The notes beneath the pieces were generated by a model. The model saw only the letters and a program-made list of their open reading frames with translations. It was not told the origin of the DNA and searched no databases. The position numbers and the translations under genes were made by a program. 64,000 bases of DNA, taken from ZYF759 sp046297455. GTDB lineage: Bacteria > Pseudomonadota > Alphaproteobacteria > Rhizobiales > Rhizobiaceae. The stretch lies in assembly GCA_046297455.1 (NCBI GenBank), contig JBKBIT010000007.1, forward strand, positions 1-64,000, read 5' to 3'. This document shows positions 8,617-17,273 of this stretch, in pieces; the stretch's first letter is position 1; every line of letters begins with the position of its first letter.

Positions 8617-11568
8617 CTAGTTGGCTGCCGCAGTCTGCTCCGCAACGGTCAGGACATTGGCGCCCATCGCGGTTTCGGCAGCAGCCGCCGGGGTGACGAA
8701 CTGATAGTCGACGAAGCGCCAGGTGCCCCCGTGACGGGTCCACAACCGCATGTGCAGCGGCAGTCCGGCCGCACCAGTCCAGTTGATGGTCAGGGACGTG
8801 GCCGTACCCTGGCTGGCATCGTAGTAGTTCCTGCCGCCCTGCGTCGAGCCGAACTCGACCCAGTACTGCGTTGCGCCGGTCACAGGCGTCCAGGTGAAGA
8901 CCTGCCTGAAGGCAATGGTGGATCCATTGGCGGGCGACGTCAGCGTGGCGATCAGGCCGGAACCTGCCGTGTAGCTGTAGTCGTTGAACTGCCAAACACC
9001 GCCGAGACGCGTCCACAGCCTGGCATGCACGGTCGAGCCGTTGGTCGGAAGACCCGTAACCTGGCGCGACAGCGTGCTCGCGGAAATGCTGCCGCTGTCA
9101 TGGTACTGCGTACCGCCAGCCGTCGACCCGACGGAGAGCCAGTAGGCCTGTGCCTGGGAACCGGCATTCCATTGGAAGGTGACCGACGAGCCCGGCAGGG
9201 TCGATCCCGCAACCGGTGACGACATGACAGCCTTCGACGGCGTGCTGGTGGCTGCCGTGTAGGTGTAGTCGTTGAACTGCCACGCACCGGCCAGGCGCGT
9301 GTACAGGCGCACGCGCACGGTCGAGCCGTCGGTCGGAAGGGTCGTGACTTGGCGCGACAAGGTCCCGGTGCCCAGCTGGCCACTGTCATGGAACTGGGAA
9401 CCGCCCACCGTGTTGCCGACATAAAGCCAGTAGGCCTGCGCGCCTGAACCGGCACTCCACTGGAAGTTGACGGTCGCACCAGCCAGCGTCGAGCCTGCTG
9501 TCGGCGACGTCATTACTGCCTTCGTGCCACCGGCCGAAGCTGCCGTGTAGGTGTAGTCGTTGAACTGCCAGGCTCCCGCCAGACGGGTGAACAGGCGCAC
9601 GCGCACGGTCGAACCGTTGGTCGGCAGTCCAGTTACCTGGCGCGACAGCACGCCAGTGCCCAGCTGGCCACTGTCGTGGAACTGCGCCCCGCCCACCGTG
9701 TTGCCGACATAAAGCCAGTAGGCCTGGGCATTGGTGCCGGCATTCCACTGGAAGGTCACCGTTGCGCCAGCCAATGTCGAGCCGGCCGCCGGCGAGGTGA
9801 TGGCTGCCTTGACGCCTGCACCAGAGGCCGCGGTATAGGTGTAGTCGTTGAACTGCCAGGCTCCCGCCAGACGGGTGAACAGACGCACGCGCACGGTCGA
9901 ACCGTTGGTCGGCAGACCGGTAACCTGGCGCGACAGCACGCCAGTGCCCAGCTGGCCGCTGTCGTGGAACTGCGCCCCGCCAACCGTGTTGCCGACATAA
10001 AGCCAGTAGGCCTGTGCATTGGTTCCGGCATTCCACTGGAAGGTCACGGATGCACCGGGCAAAGTCGAGCTTGGTGCCGGAGACGTTACCACCGCCTTTG
10101 CTGCCTGGGCTCCGCCCAGCGCAGTCAGGGCGCTGTTTACATTCATGCGCGGCTTGGTGACGCCAGCGGCCGTGATCGCCGTTCCCGTATTCTTGAGAGC
10201 AGTTTCGATCTGGTCGACCGTCGCGTTGGGCACGGCAGAACGCAGGGCTGCGAATGCACCGGCCACGTGGGGTGCAGCCATTGAGGTGCCGGAATACTGG
10301 CCGAAGCTCGAATTGCTGGCACCATTGGTGACGGGTGCATTGATGTCGGACCCGGGCGCCACGATGTCGATGAGCGTTCCCCAGTTGGAGAAGCCCGAAC
10401 GAACATCGGCCTTGGTCGACGAGCCTACGGTAATGGCGCTGGAAATACAGGCTGGTGCGCCGACGTCTGTATCGTAGCCGCTGTTACCGGCCGCGATGAC
10501 GGTGGCAATCCCAGCCGCGCGAAGCTGGTCGATGATCGGCTTCAGGGGATCAGCGTCACAGTTCGTCCCAAACCGACCGCCGCCGAGGCTCATGTTCGCA
10601 GCAGCAATATTTATGGTGTTGCGCAGGCTGTAGACATGTTCCAGCGCCTTGATCTGGTCGCTGCCCCAGGAAAGTACGCACCCATTGGTATCTTCGCAGG
10701 CTGCAGGCGTGAATTCCGAGAACACGTTGATGGAAATGATGTTCGACTGGCGGGCCACACCATAGAGCGGCTCGCCGGCGGCAGGCGCGTTGTTGAAGCC
10801 GGCAGCGGTGCCGGCGACATGGGTGCCGTGACCACAGCCGGAGATCGGGCCCGCGGCATCGCAGTCATTGGCAGAGTCGAGGGTAAAGGATTCGGTGGCT
10901 GTCCCTGGGCAATAGCTGGTGGAACCCTGACCGGCATCGTTGGTGCCGAAACACGCGGCACGGCTGATACGGGCGTTCAGGAACTTGTGCGACCGCCTTC
11001 CGCCCGTGTCGAGAACCGCGACATGCCAGCCACTGCCCGTGGCGCCTGCGGCAACGGCTTCCGGCATCTGGATCCGCTCGAGCGAGGTCGGGGTGCCGAC
11101 ATTGAGGAACGGAGCGCTCAGCCGATCTTCGTGGATGCGCAGGACGGCGGGGTCGTTTGCCAGCCGCTGAAGCGTCTCACTGTCGACCGACAGGGCGAAC
11201 ATGGGTGAATAATCCATGCGCTTGAGAGCAAGATCGTCATTCGCGGCAACGCCGCTGAGACCGCCCTGCAAGGCAAAAACGCGGCTCAGGATCTGGTCCT
11301 GAACGTTGCGCACCGCAGAAATCTGCGCCGCGTCAGCCGCGGCGGCATTGGCGAAGTTCGTCGCATCGGGCAGCCTTGGGGCTGCAAACTCGACGATGAC
11401 GCGCACACGCTCATCCGTGTCCGCACCGAGAGCCGCGACGATCCGATCCGGATCGGCCAGCTTGTTGACGACAGCCTGGGGCAGTGCTGCCCCAGCCATA
11501 GCCATTGTAGAAACCGAACATACGAAAGCGGCGGCCGCAACCAGGCCGCGCACTCGGGACATTATCAT
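8617..11568 (-). CDS. Secreted S8 (subtilisin) protease with five C-terminal repeat modules
   Basis: A 983-residue secreted serine protease. In order: signal peptide (residues 1-28), an inhibitor-like propeptide (about 30-150, with VRVIVEFAAPRL), the S8 catalytic domain (about 165-485), then five modules of about 96 residues (491 to about 960) and a short tail. The catalytic triad is Asp187 (VAVLDTGG), His247 (GCGHGTHVAG) and Ser429 (SGTSMAAPH), with oxyanion Asn362 (IAAGNSG). Each module has the pattern TFQW...AQAYWLYVG...FHDSGQ...TRLAGAWQFNDYTYTA, which looks like a beta-sandwich (FN3/Ig-like) fold for surface or glycan binding. The gene starts at 11568 or two codons later; GAGGGTGGA precedes both. 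It stands alone. The substrate is unknown. Confidence 0.92.
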   Translation of the reverse strand: MIMSRVRGLVAAAAFVCSVSTMAMAGAALPQAVVNKLADPDRIVAALGADTDERVRVIVEFAAPRLPDATNFANAAAADAAQISAVRNVQDQILSRVFALQGGLSGVAANDDLALKRMDYSPMFALSVDSETLQRLANDPAVLRIHEDRLSAPFLNVGTPTSLERIQMPEAVAAGATGSGWHVAVLDTGGRRSHKFLNARISRAACFGTNDAGQGSTSYCPGTATESFTLDSANDCDAAGPISGCGHGTHVAGTAAGFNNAPAAGEPLYGVARQSNIISINVFSEFTPAACEDTNGCVLSWGSDQIKALEHVYSLRNTINIAAANMSLGGGRFGTNCDADPLKPIIDQLRAAGIATVIAAGNSGYDTDVGAPACISSAITVGSSTKADVRSGFSNWGTLIDIVAPGSDINAPVTNGASNSSFGQYSGTSMAAPHVAGAFAALRSAVPNATVDQIETALKNTGTAITAAGVTKPRMNVNSALTALGGAQAAKAVVTSPAPSSTLPGASVTFQWNAGTNAQAYWLYVGNTVGGAQFHDSGQLGTGVLSRQVTGLPTNGSTVRVRLFTRLAGAWQFNDYTYTAASGAGVKAAITSPAAGSTLAGATVTFQWNAGTNAQAYWLYVGNTVGGAQFHDSGQLGTGVLSRQVTGLPTNGSTVRVRLFTRLAGAWQFNDYTYTAASAGGTKAVMTSPTAGSTLAGATVNFQWSAGSGAQAYWLYVGNTVGGSQFHDSGQLGTGTLSRQVTTLPTDGSTVRVRLYTRLAGAWQFNDYTYTAATSTPSKAVMSSPVAGSTLPGSSVTFQWNAGSQAQAYWLSVGSTAGGTQYHDSGSISASTLSRQVTGLPTNGSTVHARLWTRLGGVWQFNDYSYTAGSGLIATLTSPANGSTIAFRQVFTWTPVTGATQYWVEFGSTQGGRNYYDASQGTATSLTINWTGAAGLPLHMRLWTRHGGTWRFVDYQFVTPAAAAETAMGANVLTVAEQTAAAN
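8690..10098 (-). repeat. Five tandem 288-bp coding repeats in the protease gene
   Basis: The block encoding GTAGTCGTTGAACTGCCA (minus-strand YTYTA-type end) recurs at 8975, 9263, 9551 and 9839, a strict 288-bp period. The two copies nearest the catalytic domain (9523-9810 and 9811-10098) are almost identical in DNA, including silent positions. Copies toward the C-terminus diverge progressively, and the fifth is only recognisable in protein. This gradient suggests recent duplication or gene conversion at the catalytic-domain side. Confidence 0.9.
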
Positions 11569-11967
11569 GGTCCACCCTCGCCCAAGAAAAGAAGTTGAAG
11601 AATGTCAGTTGATTACGCGATTCCCATGGGGAATGGCAATTGGCAAAATAGAGGCGCCCTTGACATTCGCGAGGCTCTTTTGACGGGGTTCGCAGCTTCA
11701 GGCGCAAGAACTGCCGAAGACCCCGAGCAGCCCGATAAACCATGTTCCGGCAGTTCTCCGCAAAGCGAGATGCACAGTCTCGACGCGACGGCCACCAATC
11801 GCTATGAGTGAATTGTTAAGGTGAGGCAATGTCCGGCATATCCATCCGGGGGTCGCCCAACGAGGCTTTACAAAATGGAGCCGCAATCACAATATCGGCG
11901 CCAATCCGGGCGCTCCAACTGCCCGGGGCCTCTTAACATTCTCAGGAACACTCAGGGAGTAGTCAGT
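11569..11967. other. 399-bp divergent intergenic region, no gene recognised
   Basis: The region separates the protease gene (minus) from the LIV binding-protein gene (plus) and must hold both promoters. An imperfect palindrome around ATTCCCATGGGGAAT (11620-11636) lies 60 bp before the protease start. A TTGACA hexamer sits near 11660 on the plus strand, but without a convincing -10 at the right distance. Short frames here are shadows. Confidence 0.4.
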
Positions 11968-13173
11968 ATGAAATCCAGTTTGCGCACGATGCTTGCTGCC
12001 TCGGTGGCCGGCGCCGCCTTCATGGCCGCCGCCGCCACGGCTCAGGCCGACGACATCAATATCGGCATCATTCTCGGCTTCACCGGTCCGATCGAAACGA
12101 TCACCCCACACATGGCCGACGCTGCCGAACTGGCCATCTCCGAGATCAACGCCTCCGGCAATTTCCTCGGCGGGACCAACGTCTCGGCTGTTCGCGGTGA
12201 TTCGGGCTGCGTCGACTCGGCCCTCGCGCAGGCAACTGCCGAACGTCTGATCACCTCGGACAACGTGGTGGCGATCATGGGTCCGGATTGCTCCGGCGTG
12301 ACCCGTGCGGTGCTGGAAAACGTTGCCATGGCAAACGGTATCCCGATGGTTTCGCCTTCGGCGACCAGCCCGGGCTTCACCACCTTCGATTCCGGCGGCC
12401 TGTTCTACCGTACCGCGCCTTCCGACGCGCGCCAGGGACAGCTGCTGGCCGACATCGTCATGGGCCGCGGCATCACCTCCGTCGCCGTCACCCACACCAA
12501 CAACGATTACGGCGCGGGCTTGGCCAACGCTTTCGTCGAGAACTTCACCGAAAATGGCGGCACCGTCACCGTGGTCATCCCGCATGAGGAAGCCCGCGGT
12601 GATTATTCGGCCGAAGTTGCCTCTCTTCAGGCAGCCGGCGGCGACGCACTGATGGTTCTGGGCTATGTCGATGGCGGCTCAAACGTGATCCGCACCGCAT
12701 GGGAGCTCGGCGCCTTCGAACAGTTCTTCGTCGGCGACGGCGTCTTCACCGAGGACATGCCTAACCTGGTCGGCAACGATGCCGCTGCCGCGATCGTTGG
12801 CACGGTGCCTTCGGCCGTCGGCGACGCCGCAGCCAATTGGGAGCGCATTGGCACCGAAGCCGGCATCAACTGGTCGTCCTCCTTCGCGGGCGAATCCTAC
12901 GATGCTGCGGCGCTGCTCCTGCTCGCAGCCCAGGCTGCAGGCGAAGCAACACCGGCCGGCATTGCCGCCAACATCCTCAACGTCGCCAACGAACCGGGCG
13001 AGGAAGTCCACGCGGGCGACCTGGCACGCGGTCTGGAAATTCTGGCCAATGGCGGCGAGATCAACTATGTCGGCGCGACCAACGTCAACCTGATCGGGCC
13101 CGGCGAAGCTGCCGGCAGCTATCGCGAATACACCTTCGAGGATGGCGCGATCACCACGATCGAGTTCCACTGA
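11968..13173 (+). CDS. LIV-type ABC transporter substrate-binding protein
   Basis: A 401-residue periplasmic binding protein (type I fold, LivK/Peripla_BP_6 family). It has a signal peptide (residues 1-29, AQA end) and begins its mature part with INIGIILGFTGPIETITPHMADAAELAISEIN, with the family pattern of ligand-loop glycines. A Cys pair (DSGCVDS and GPDCSG) matches the conserved disulfide of LIV-family proteins. The frame is open upstream, but GGGAGT nine bases ahead of the ATG at 11968 decides the start. It is followed by a terminator and then the four membrane and ATPase genes. The ligand is probably a branched-chain or other amino acid and is not defined by sequence. Confidence 0.9.
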   Translation: MKSSLRTMLAASVAGAAFMAAAATAQADDINIGIILGFTGPIETITPHMADAAELAISEINASGNFLGGTNVSAVRGDSGCVDSALAQATAERLITSDNVVAIMGPDCSGVTRAVLENVAMANGIPMVSPSATSPGFTTFDSGGLFYRTAPSDARQGQLLADIVMGRGITSVAVTHTNNDYGAGLANAFVENFTENGGTVTVVIPHEEARGDYSAEVASLQAAGGDALMVLGYVDGGSNVIRTAWELGAFEQFFVGDGVFTEDMPNLVGNDAAAAIVGTVPSAVGDAAANWERIGTEAGINWSSSFAGESYDAAALLLLAAQAAGEATPAGIAANILNVANEPGEEVHAGDLARGLEILANGGEINYVGATNVNLIGPGEAAGSYREYTFEDGAITTIEFH

Positions 13174-13200
13174 CATCATAGGCGGCACTGCCGCTCATCG

Positions 13201-13229
13201 CGGCCCGGGGACCTACCCCGGGCCGTTTT
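13201..13229 (+). terminator. Hairpin and T-run between the binding protein and livG
   Basis: A 10-bp stem CGGCCCGGGG/CCCCGGGCCG with a 5-nt loop is followed by TTTT, 28 bp after the binding-protein stop. Partial termination here would give the excess of binding protein over membrane components usual for such transporters. Confidence 0.75.
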
Positions 13230-13278
13230 CCCGAAATGATCCGACAAAGAAGCGGCATTTACGGGGCGGGGAGAACAC

Positions 13279-14070
13279 ATGATCCGGGTCGAGAACCTGC
13301 ATAAGCTTTTTGGCGGCTTCCATGCCGTCGATGGCGCAAGTCTTGAGATTGCTCCGGGTTCGATCACGGGACTGATCGGGCCGAATGGCGCAGGCAAGAC
13401 AACGCTGTTCAACGTCATTGCCGGCCATTATCTGCCGACTTCCGGCCACGTCTGGCTTGGCGACGAGGAAATCACCGGCCTGCCGCCGCATGAGCTCTTT
13501 CACAGGGGATTGCTGCGCACCTTCCAGATCGCGCACGAATTTTCCACCCTGTCGGTGCGCGAGAACCTGATGATGGTTCCGCCGCGCCAATCCGGAGAGG
13601 ATCTGTGGTCGGCCTGGTTTCGCCGCGGACAGGTCGCGCGCGAGGAGGAGGAAGTCCGCCAGAAGGCCGACGAGGTTCTGGAATTCCTCACCATCTCGCA
13701 CATCGCTGACGAAAAGGCAGGCAACATCTCTGGTGGGCAGAAGAAGCTGCTGGAACTCGGCCGCACGATGATGACCGATGCCCGGGTGGTGTTCCTGGAC
13801 GAGGTGGGCGCTGGCGTGAACCGGACTCTTCTCAACACCATCGCCGATGCAATCGTGCGGCTGAACCAGGAGCGCGGCTATACTTTCGTGGTCATCGAGC
13901 ATGACATGGATTTCATCAGCCGCATCTGCAATCCGGTCATCTGCATGGCCGAAGGCAAGGTTCTTGCCGAAGGCACCCTGGACGAGATCAAGGCCAATGA
14001 AGCGGTGATCGAGGCCTATCTAGGCACGGGACTGAAGAACAAGGTGGTGGCCGAGGTGGGTCATGTCTGA
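13279..14070 (+). CDS. livG: Branched-chain amino acid ABC transporter ATP-binding protein LivG
   Basis: A 263-residue ABC ATPase. The Walker A GPNGAGKTT lies at about residues 34-42, the signature NISGGQKKLLELGR near 150, Walker B VVFLDEVGAGVN just after, and the H-loop IEHDMD follows. Walker B reads DEVGAG where most LivG proteins have DEPAAG; the catalytic Glu is kept. GGGGAGA precedes the ATG. The 3' end overlaps livF by eight bases, so the two are translationally coupled. Confidence 0.92.
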   Translation: MIRVENLHKLFGGFHAVDGASLEIAPGSITGLIGPNGAGKTTLFNVIAGHYLPTSGHVWLGDEEITGLPPHELFHRGLLRTFQIAHEFSTLSVRENLMMVPPRQSGEDLWSAWFRRGQVAREEEEVRQKADEVLEFLTISHIADEKAGNISGGQKKLLELGRTMMTDARVVFLDEVGAGVNRTLLNTIADAIVRLNQERGYTFVVIEHDMDFISRICNPVICMAEGKVLAEGTLDEIKANEAVIEAYLGTGLKNKVVAEVGHV

Positions 14071-14773
14071 ACCTGTCCTGATCGGTGAGGCCATGACCGG
14101 CGGTTATGGCGGCGCCGATATTCTTCACAGCTGCACCATCGCCGTCGAGAAGGGCCAGATCGCCGTCATCGTCGGCCCCAATGGTGCGGGCAAGTCGACC
14201 GCGATGAAGGCCGTCTTCGGCATGCTGAAGCTGCGCGAGGGCAGCGTACGGCTCAATGGCGAGGACATTGGCGGCCTTAGCCCGCAGGCCCGCGTGCGCA
14301 AGGGCATGGGTTTCGTGCCGCAGACCTCGAACATCTTCCCCTCGATGACCGTCGAGGAAAACCTGGAGATGGGCGCCTTCATCCGTGAGGATAATTTCCG
14401 CGAAACGATCGAACAGGTCTTCGACCTGTTTCCGATCCTGCGCGAGAAGCGCCGCCAGGCGGCCGGCGAGCTTTCGGGCGGCCAGCGCCAGCAGGTGGCC
14501 GTCGGGCGCGCACTGATGACGAAGCCCTCGGTTCTGATGCTGGACGAGCCAACCGCCGGCGTCAGCCCGATTGTCATGGACGAGCTGTTCGACCGGATCA
14601 TCGAGATCGCACGTACCGGAATTTCCATCCTGATGGTCGAACAGAACGCGCGCCAGGCGCTGGCGATCGCCGACAAGGGCTACGTTCTGGTTCAGGGCCG
14701 CAACCGCTTTACCGACACCGGGGAGGCGCTTCTGGCCGACCCCGAGGTCCGGCGCAGCTTCCTGGGGGGCTGA
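14063..14773 (+). CDS. livF: Branched-chain amino acid ABC transporter ATP-binding protein LivF
   Basis: A 236-residue ABC ATPase with Walker A GPNGAGKST (about 38-46), signature GELSGGQRQQVAVGRA, Walker B VLMLDEPTAGVSP and H-loop VEQNAR, all typical of LivF. The length of 236 fits the family. It pairs with LivG to drive the LivHM permease. Its start lies inside the end of livG. Confidence 0.93.
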   Translation: MSEPVLIGEAMTGGYGGADILHSCTIAVEKGQIAVIVGPNGAGKSTAMKAVFGMLKLREGSVRLNGEDIGGLSPQARVRKGMGFVPQTSNIFPSMTVEENLEMGAFIREDNFRETIEQVFDLFPILREKRRQAAGELSGGQRQQVAVGRALMTKPSVLMLDEPTAGVSPIVMDELFDRIIEIARTGISILMVEQNARQALAIADKGYVLVQGRNRFTDTGEALLADPEVRRSFLGG

Positions 14774-14776
14774 ACC

Positions 14777-14872
14777 ATGGCGACCGCTACCAACATGCAT
14801 GCGGGCCAGATGGCCGGTGCGTCCGCAAACGACTCGATGCTCGCCATGGGCCGCTGCGAGGTTACCGCATGA
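14777..14872 (+). CDS. Possible 31-residue coupled peptide between livF and livH
   Basis: An ATG three bases after the livF stop, with a strong GGGGGG Shine-Dalgarno run 7-12 bases upstream, opens a 31-codon frame. It ends in an ATGA overlap with the livH start. The product is Ala/Met-rich without a membrane segment or known motif. Spacing and both overlaps fit the tight translational coupling of this operon, so it may serve mainly to carry ribosomes to livH. It could also be chance. Confidence 0.4.
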   Translation: MATATNMHAGQMAGASANDSMLAMGRCEVTA

Positions 14873-15882
14873 TCGATCTCCTGAACGCATTGGTGCTCTT
14901 GACCAATTTCATCATCGTCCCTGCGCTGGCCTATGGCAGCCAGCTGGCGCTCGGCGCGCTGGGGATCACACTCATCTACGGTATCCTGCGCTTTTCGCAT
15001 TTCGCCCATGGCGACACGATGGCCTTCGGCACCGCGACGGTAATCCTGTTTACCTGGTTCCTACAGGCAAACGGCATCGGGCTGGGTGTCTTGCCGACCG
15101 CGCTTCTTGCCTTGCCCTTCGCTATCCTGTGCACAGTTGCCTATCTGCTGGCCGCCGACCGGACGGTCTATCGCTTTTATCGAAAGGTGCGCGCAAAACC
15201 GATTACCGTTGTCATGGCATCGCTCGGGGTGATGTTCGTCACCAACGGCCTGACACGACTTCTGATCGGCCCGGGTGAGCAGCGCTTCGAGGACGGGGAG
15301 CGGTTTATCATAACCGTGCAGGCATTCCGCCAATGGTCGGGCCTCGCCGAAGGCCTCACACTGCGCACCGCGCAGGGGCTGACTATCGGGGTGGCGCTGA
15401 TCGCCATGGCCTTGCTGTTCTGGTTCCTCAACCGCACCAAGGCCGGCAAGTCGATGCGCGCCTTTTCCGACAACGAGGATCTGGCGCTGCTGTCGGGCAT
15501 CAATCCCGAGCGGGTGGTTCTCATCACCTGGACGATCGTTGCCGTGCTGCTGGTTCTGGCCGGCACGCTTTACGGGCTCGACAAGAGCTTCCGGCCGTTT
15601 ACCTACTTCCAGCTTCTTTTGCCTTTCTTCGCCGCCGCGATCCTTGGTGGGCTGGGTAATCCGCTGGGAGCGGTGGTCGGCGCCTATATCGTGGCCTTTT
15701 CCGAAATGGCGGTCACCTATGCCTGGCGGCGCTTCTTCAGCTACCTTCTGCCCGAAGACTGGCTGCCCAGCGGGCTGATGCAGCTTCTGCCGACGGACTA
15801 CAAGTTTGCCGTCACCTTCGGGATCCTTGTCCTCGTGCTCATCTTCCGGCCCACCGGTATCTTCAGGGGGAAGGCGCTATGA
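14869..15882 (+). CDS. livH: Branched-chain amino acid ABC transporter permease LivH
   Basis: A 337-residue membrane permease of the LivH type. The segment LALGALGITLIYGILRFSHFAHGDTMAFG (an N-terminal helix and loop) and the late AAILGGLGNPLGAVVGA motif, the ATPase-coupling EAA-like loop of this class, are clear. About eight to nine hydrophobic segments are visible. GAGG lies before the ATG at 14869. It overlaps livM by four bases (ATGA). It is slightly longer than the usual 290-310 residues because of an extended final loop (ITYAWRRFF region) before the last helix. Confidence 0.92.
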   Translation: MIDLLNALVLLTNFIIVPALAYGSQLALGALGITLIYGILRFSHFAHGDTMAFGTATVILFTWFLQANGIGLGVLPTALLALPFAILCTVAYLLAADRTVYRFYRKVRAKPITVVMASLGVMFVTNGLTRLLIGPGEQRFEDGERFIITVQAFRQWSGLAEGLTLRTAQGLTIGVALIAMALLFWFLNRTKAGKSMRAFSDNEDLALLSGINPERVVLITWTIVAVLLVLAGTLYGLDKSFRPFTYFQLLLPFFAAAILGGLGNPLGAVVGAYIVAFSEMAVTYAWRRFFSYLLPEDWLPSGLMQLLPTDYKFAVTFGILVLVLIFRPTGIFRGKAL

Positions 15883-17231
15883 TGTCGCTCAATCTGCGCA
15901 ACATCGCGCTGTTCGCAGCCATTCTCTTGGCATTTGTGGCAATGGCCCAGATGCAAAGCTGGACGCTGGCGCTGACGGTGCTCAACATGGCGCTGATCTC
16001 CTCGATCATGGCCCTGGGCGTGAACATCCAGTGGGGGTATGCGGGGCTGTTCAACGTCGGCATCGCCGGTTTTACCGCCCTTGGCGGTCTCGCCGTGGTG
16101 CTGATCGCGATGCCGCCTGTGCCGGCGGCCTGGGCCGTGGGCGGCGCGCAGGCCTTCCTGGGTCTGGCGATCGGCGCCGCATCGCTCTTTGCAGCGGTGC
16201 TTGTCTACAAGCGCATGACTCGGGGCCCGCTCAGGGCATTGGCTATCACGGTCGTGCTGGTCACGGGATATATCGTTGCCGGGATCGTCTACGGACCGGC
16301 CACCACCGCGATCACACGCGTCAACCCAGCGGTCGAGGGCTATCTTGGCGGCCTGGGACTTCCGGTCCTCATCTCATGGCCCGTGGGTGCTTTGTTGGCC
16401 GGCGGGGTCGCCTGGCTGGTCGGCAAGGTCGCTTTGGGCCTCCGGTCGGATTATCTGGCGATTGCCACACTGGGTATTTCGGAAATCCTGATTGCTGTGG
16501 TGAAGTTCGAGGCCTGGCTGACCCGGGGCGTGAACAACGTCTCCGGCATCCCCCGCCCCGTGACGCGTCCGGTCGAATTGCAGACCCGCGAATGGGTGCA
16601 GTCACTGGCCGAGCGGCTCGGCTGGACAGTGCCGGAAACAGCGCGCATCGTCGAATTGCTCGGCTATACCGCACTGTTCCTTGTCGTCTTGGTCATCCTC
16701 GTCTGGCTGTCGGAAAAGGCGCTGAATTCGCCATGGGGCCGGATGATGCGCGCCATCCGCGACAACGAGACCGCCGCGCGGGCGATGGGCAAGGACGTCA
16801 CCCGCCGCCATCTGATGATCTTCGTCCTCGGATCGGGGGTCTGCGGGCTGGCCGGAGCGATGATGGTCACGCTGGATGGGCAGCTGACACCGGGCAGCTA
16901 CGAGCCCTTGCGCTTCACATTCCTGATCTGGGTGATGGTGATCGTGGGTGGATCCGGCAACAACTGGGGCGCGGTCCTGGGCGGCATGGTCATCTGGTTC
17001 CTGTGGGTCCAGTCCGAACCGCTCGGGCGCTGGCTGATGGACAACGGCACCGCCTGGCTGGGCACCGACAGTGGCCTGCGCCAGCACCTGATGGCGCAGG
17101 CGGCGCACACGAGGCTGATCTTCATGGGAGCCGCGCTGCTCTTGATGCTGCGCTTCGCGCCAAGGGGGCTGATCCCCGAGCGCGGCGGCATCCCGCCGAC
17201 GGTTGCCAGGAAGCAGACGGCAGAAGCCTGA
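15879..17231 (+). CDS. livM: Branched-chain amino acid ABC transporter permease LivM
   Basis: A 450-residue permease partner of LivH. Diagnostic stretches are ALGVNIQWGYAGLFNVGIAGF (residues about 43-63), LRSDYLAIATLGISEI, and WGRMMRAIRDNETAARAMGKDV, the coupling loop, followed by WVMVIVGGSGNNWGAVLGG. The protein is longer than typical LivM (about 320-420) because of a segment around residues 215-250 and a C-terminal extension. It starts within the stop of livH and is the last gene of the operon, 9 bp before a strong terminator. Confidence 0.92.
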   Translation: MMSLNLRNIALFAAILLAFVAMAQMQSWTLALTVLNMALISSIMALGVNIQWGYAGLFNVGIAGFTALGGLAVVLIAMPPVPAAWAVGGAQAFLGLAIGAASLFAAVLVYKRMTRGPLRALAITVVLVTGYIVAGIVYGPATTAITRVNPAVEGYLGGLGLPVLISWPVGALLAGGVAWLVGKVALGLRSDYLAIATLGISEILIAVVKFEAWLTRGVNNVSGIPRPVTRPVELQTREWVQSLAERLGWTVPETARIVELLGYTALFLVVLVILVWLSEKALNSPWGRMMRAIRDNETAARAMGKDVTRRHLMIFVLGSGVCGLAGAMMVTLDGQLTPGSYEPLRFTFLIWVMVIVGGSGNNWGAVLGGMVIWFLWVQSEPLGRWLMDNGTAWLGTDSGLRQHLMAQAAHTRLIFMGAALLLMLRFAPRGLIPERGGIPPTVARKQTAEA

Positions 17232-17239
17232 AGAAAAAG

Positions 17240-17267
17240 AACGGCGCGGCATTCCCGCGCCGTTTCC
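17240..17267 (+). terminator. Bidirectional terminator between livM and the phytase-like gene
   Basis: A 10-bp stem AACGGCGCGG/CCGCGCCGTT with a 5-nt loop is flanked by an A-rich run on the left and TTTCCTTT on the right. It can end both the liv transcript and the oppositely oriented phytase-like transcript. Confidence 0.8.
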
Positions 17268-17273
17268 TTTCGT

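Noticed and set aside
8690..10098. Regular repeats as a possible CRISPR or satellite array
   Set aside because: The 288-bp units are in-frame protein modules without short repeats and unique spacers.
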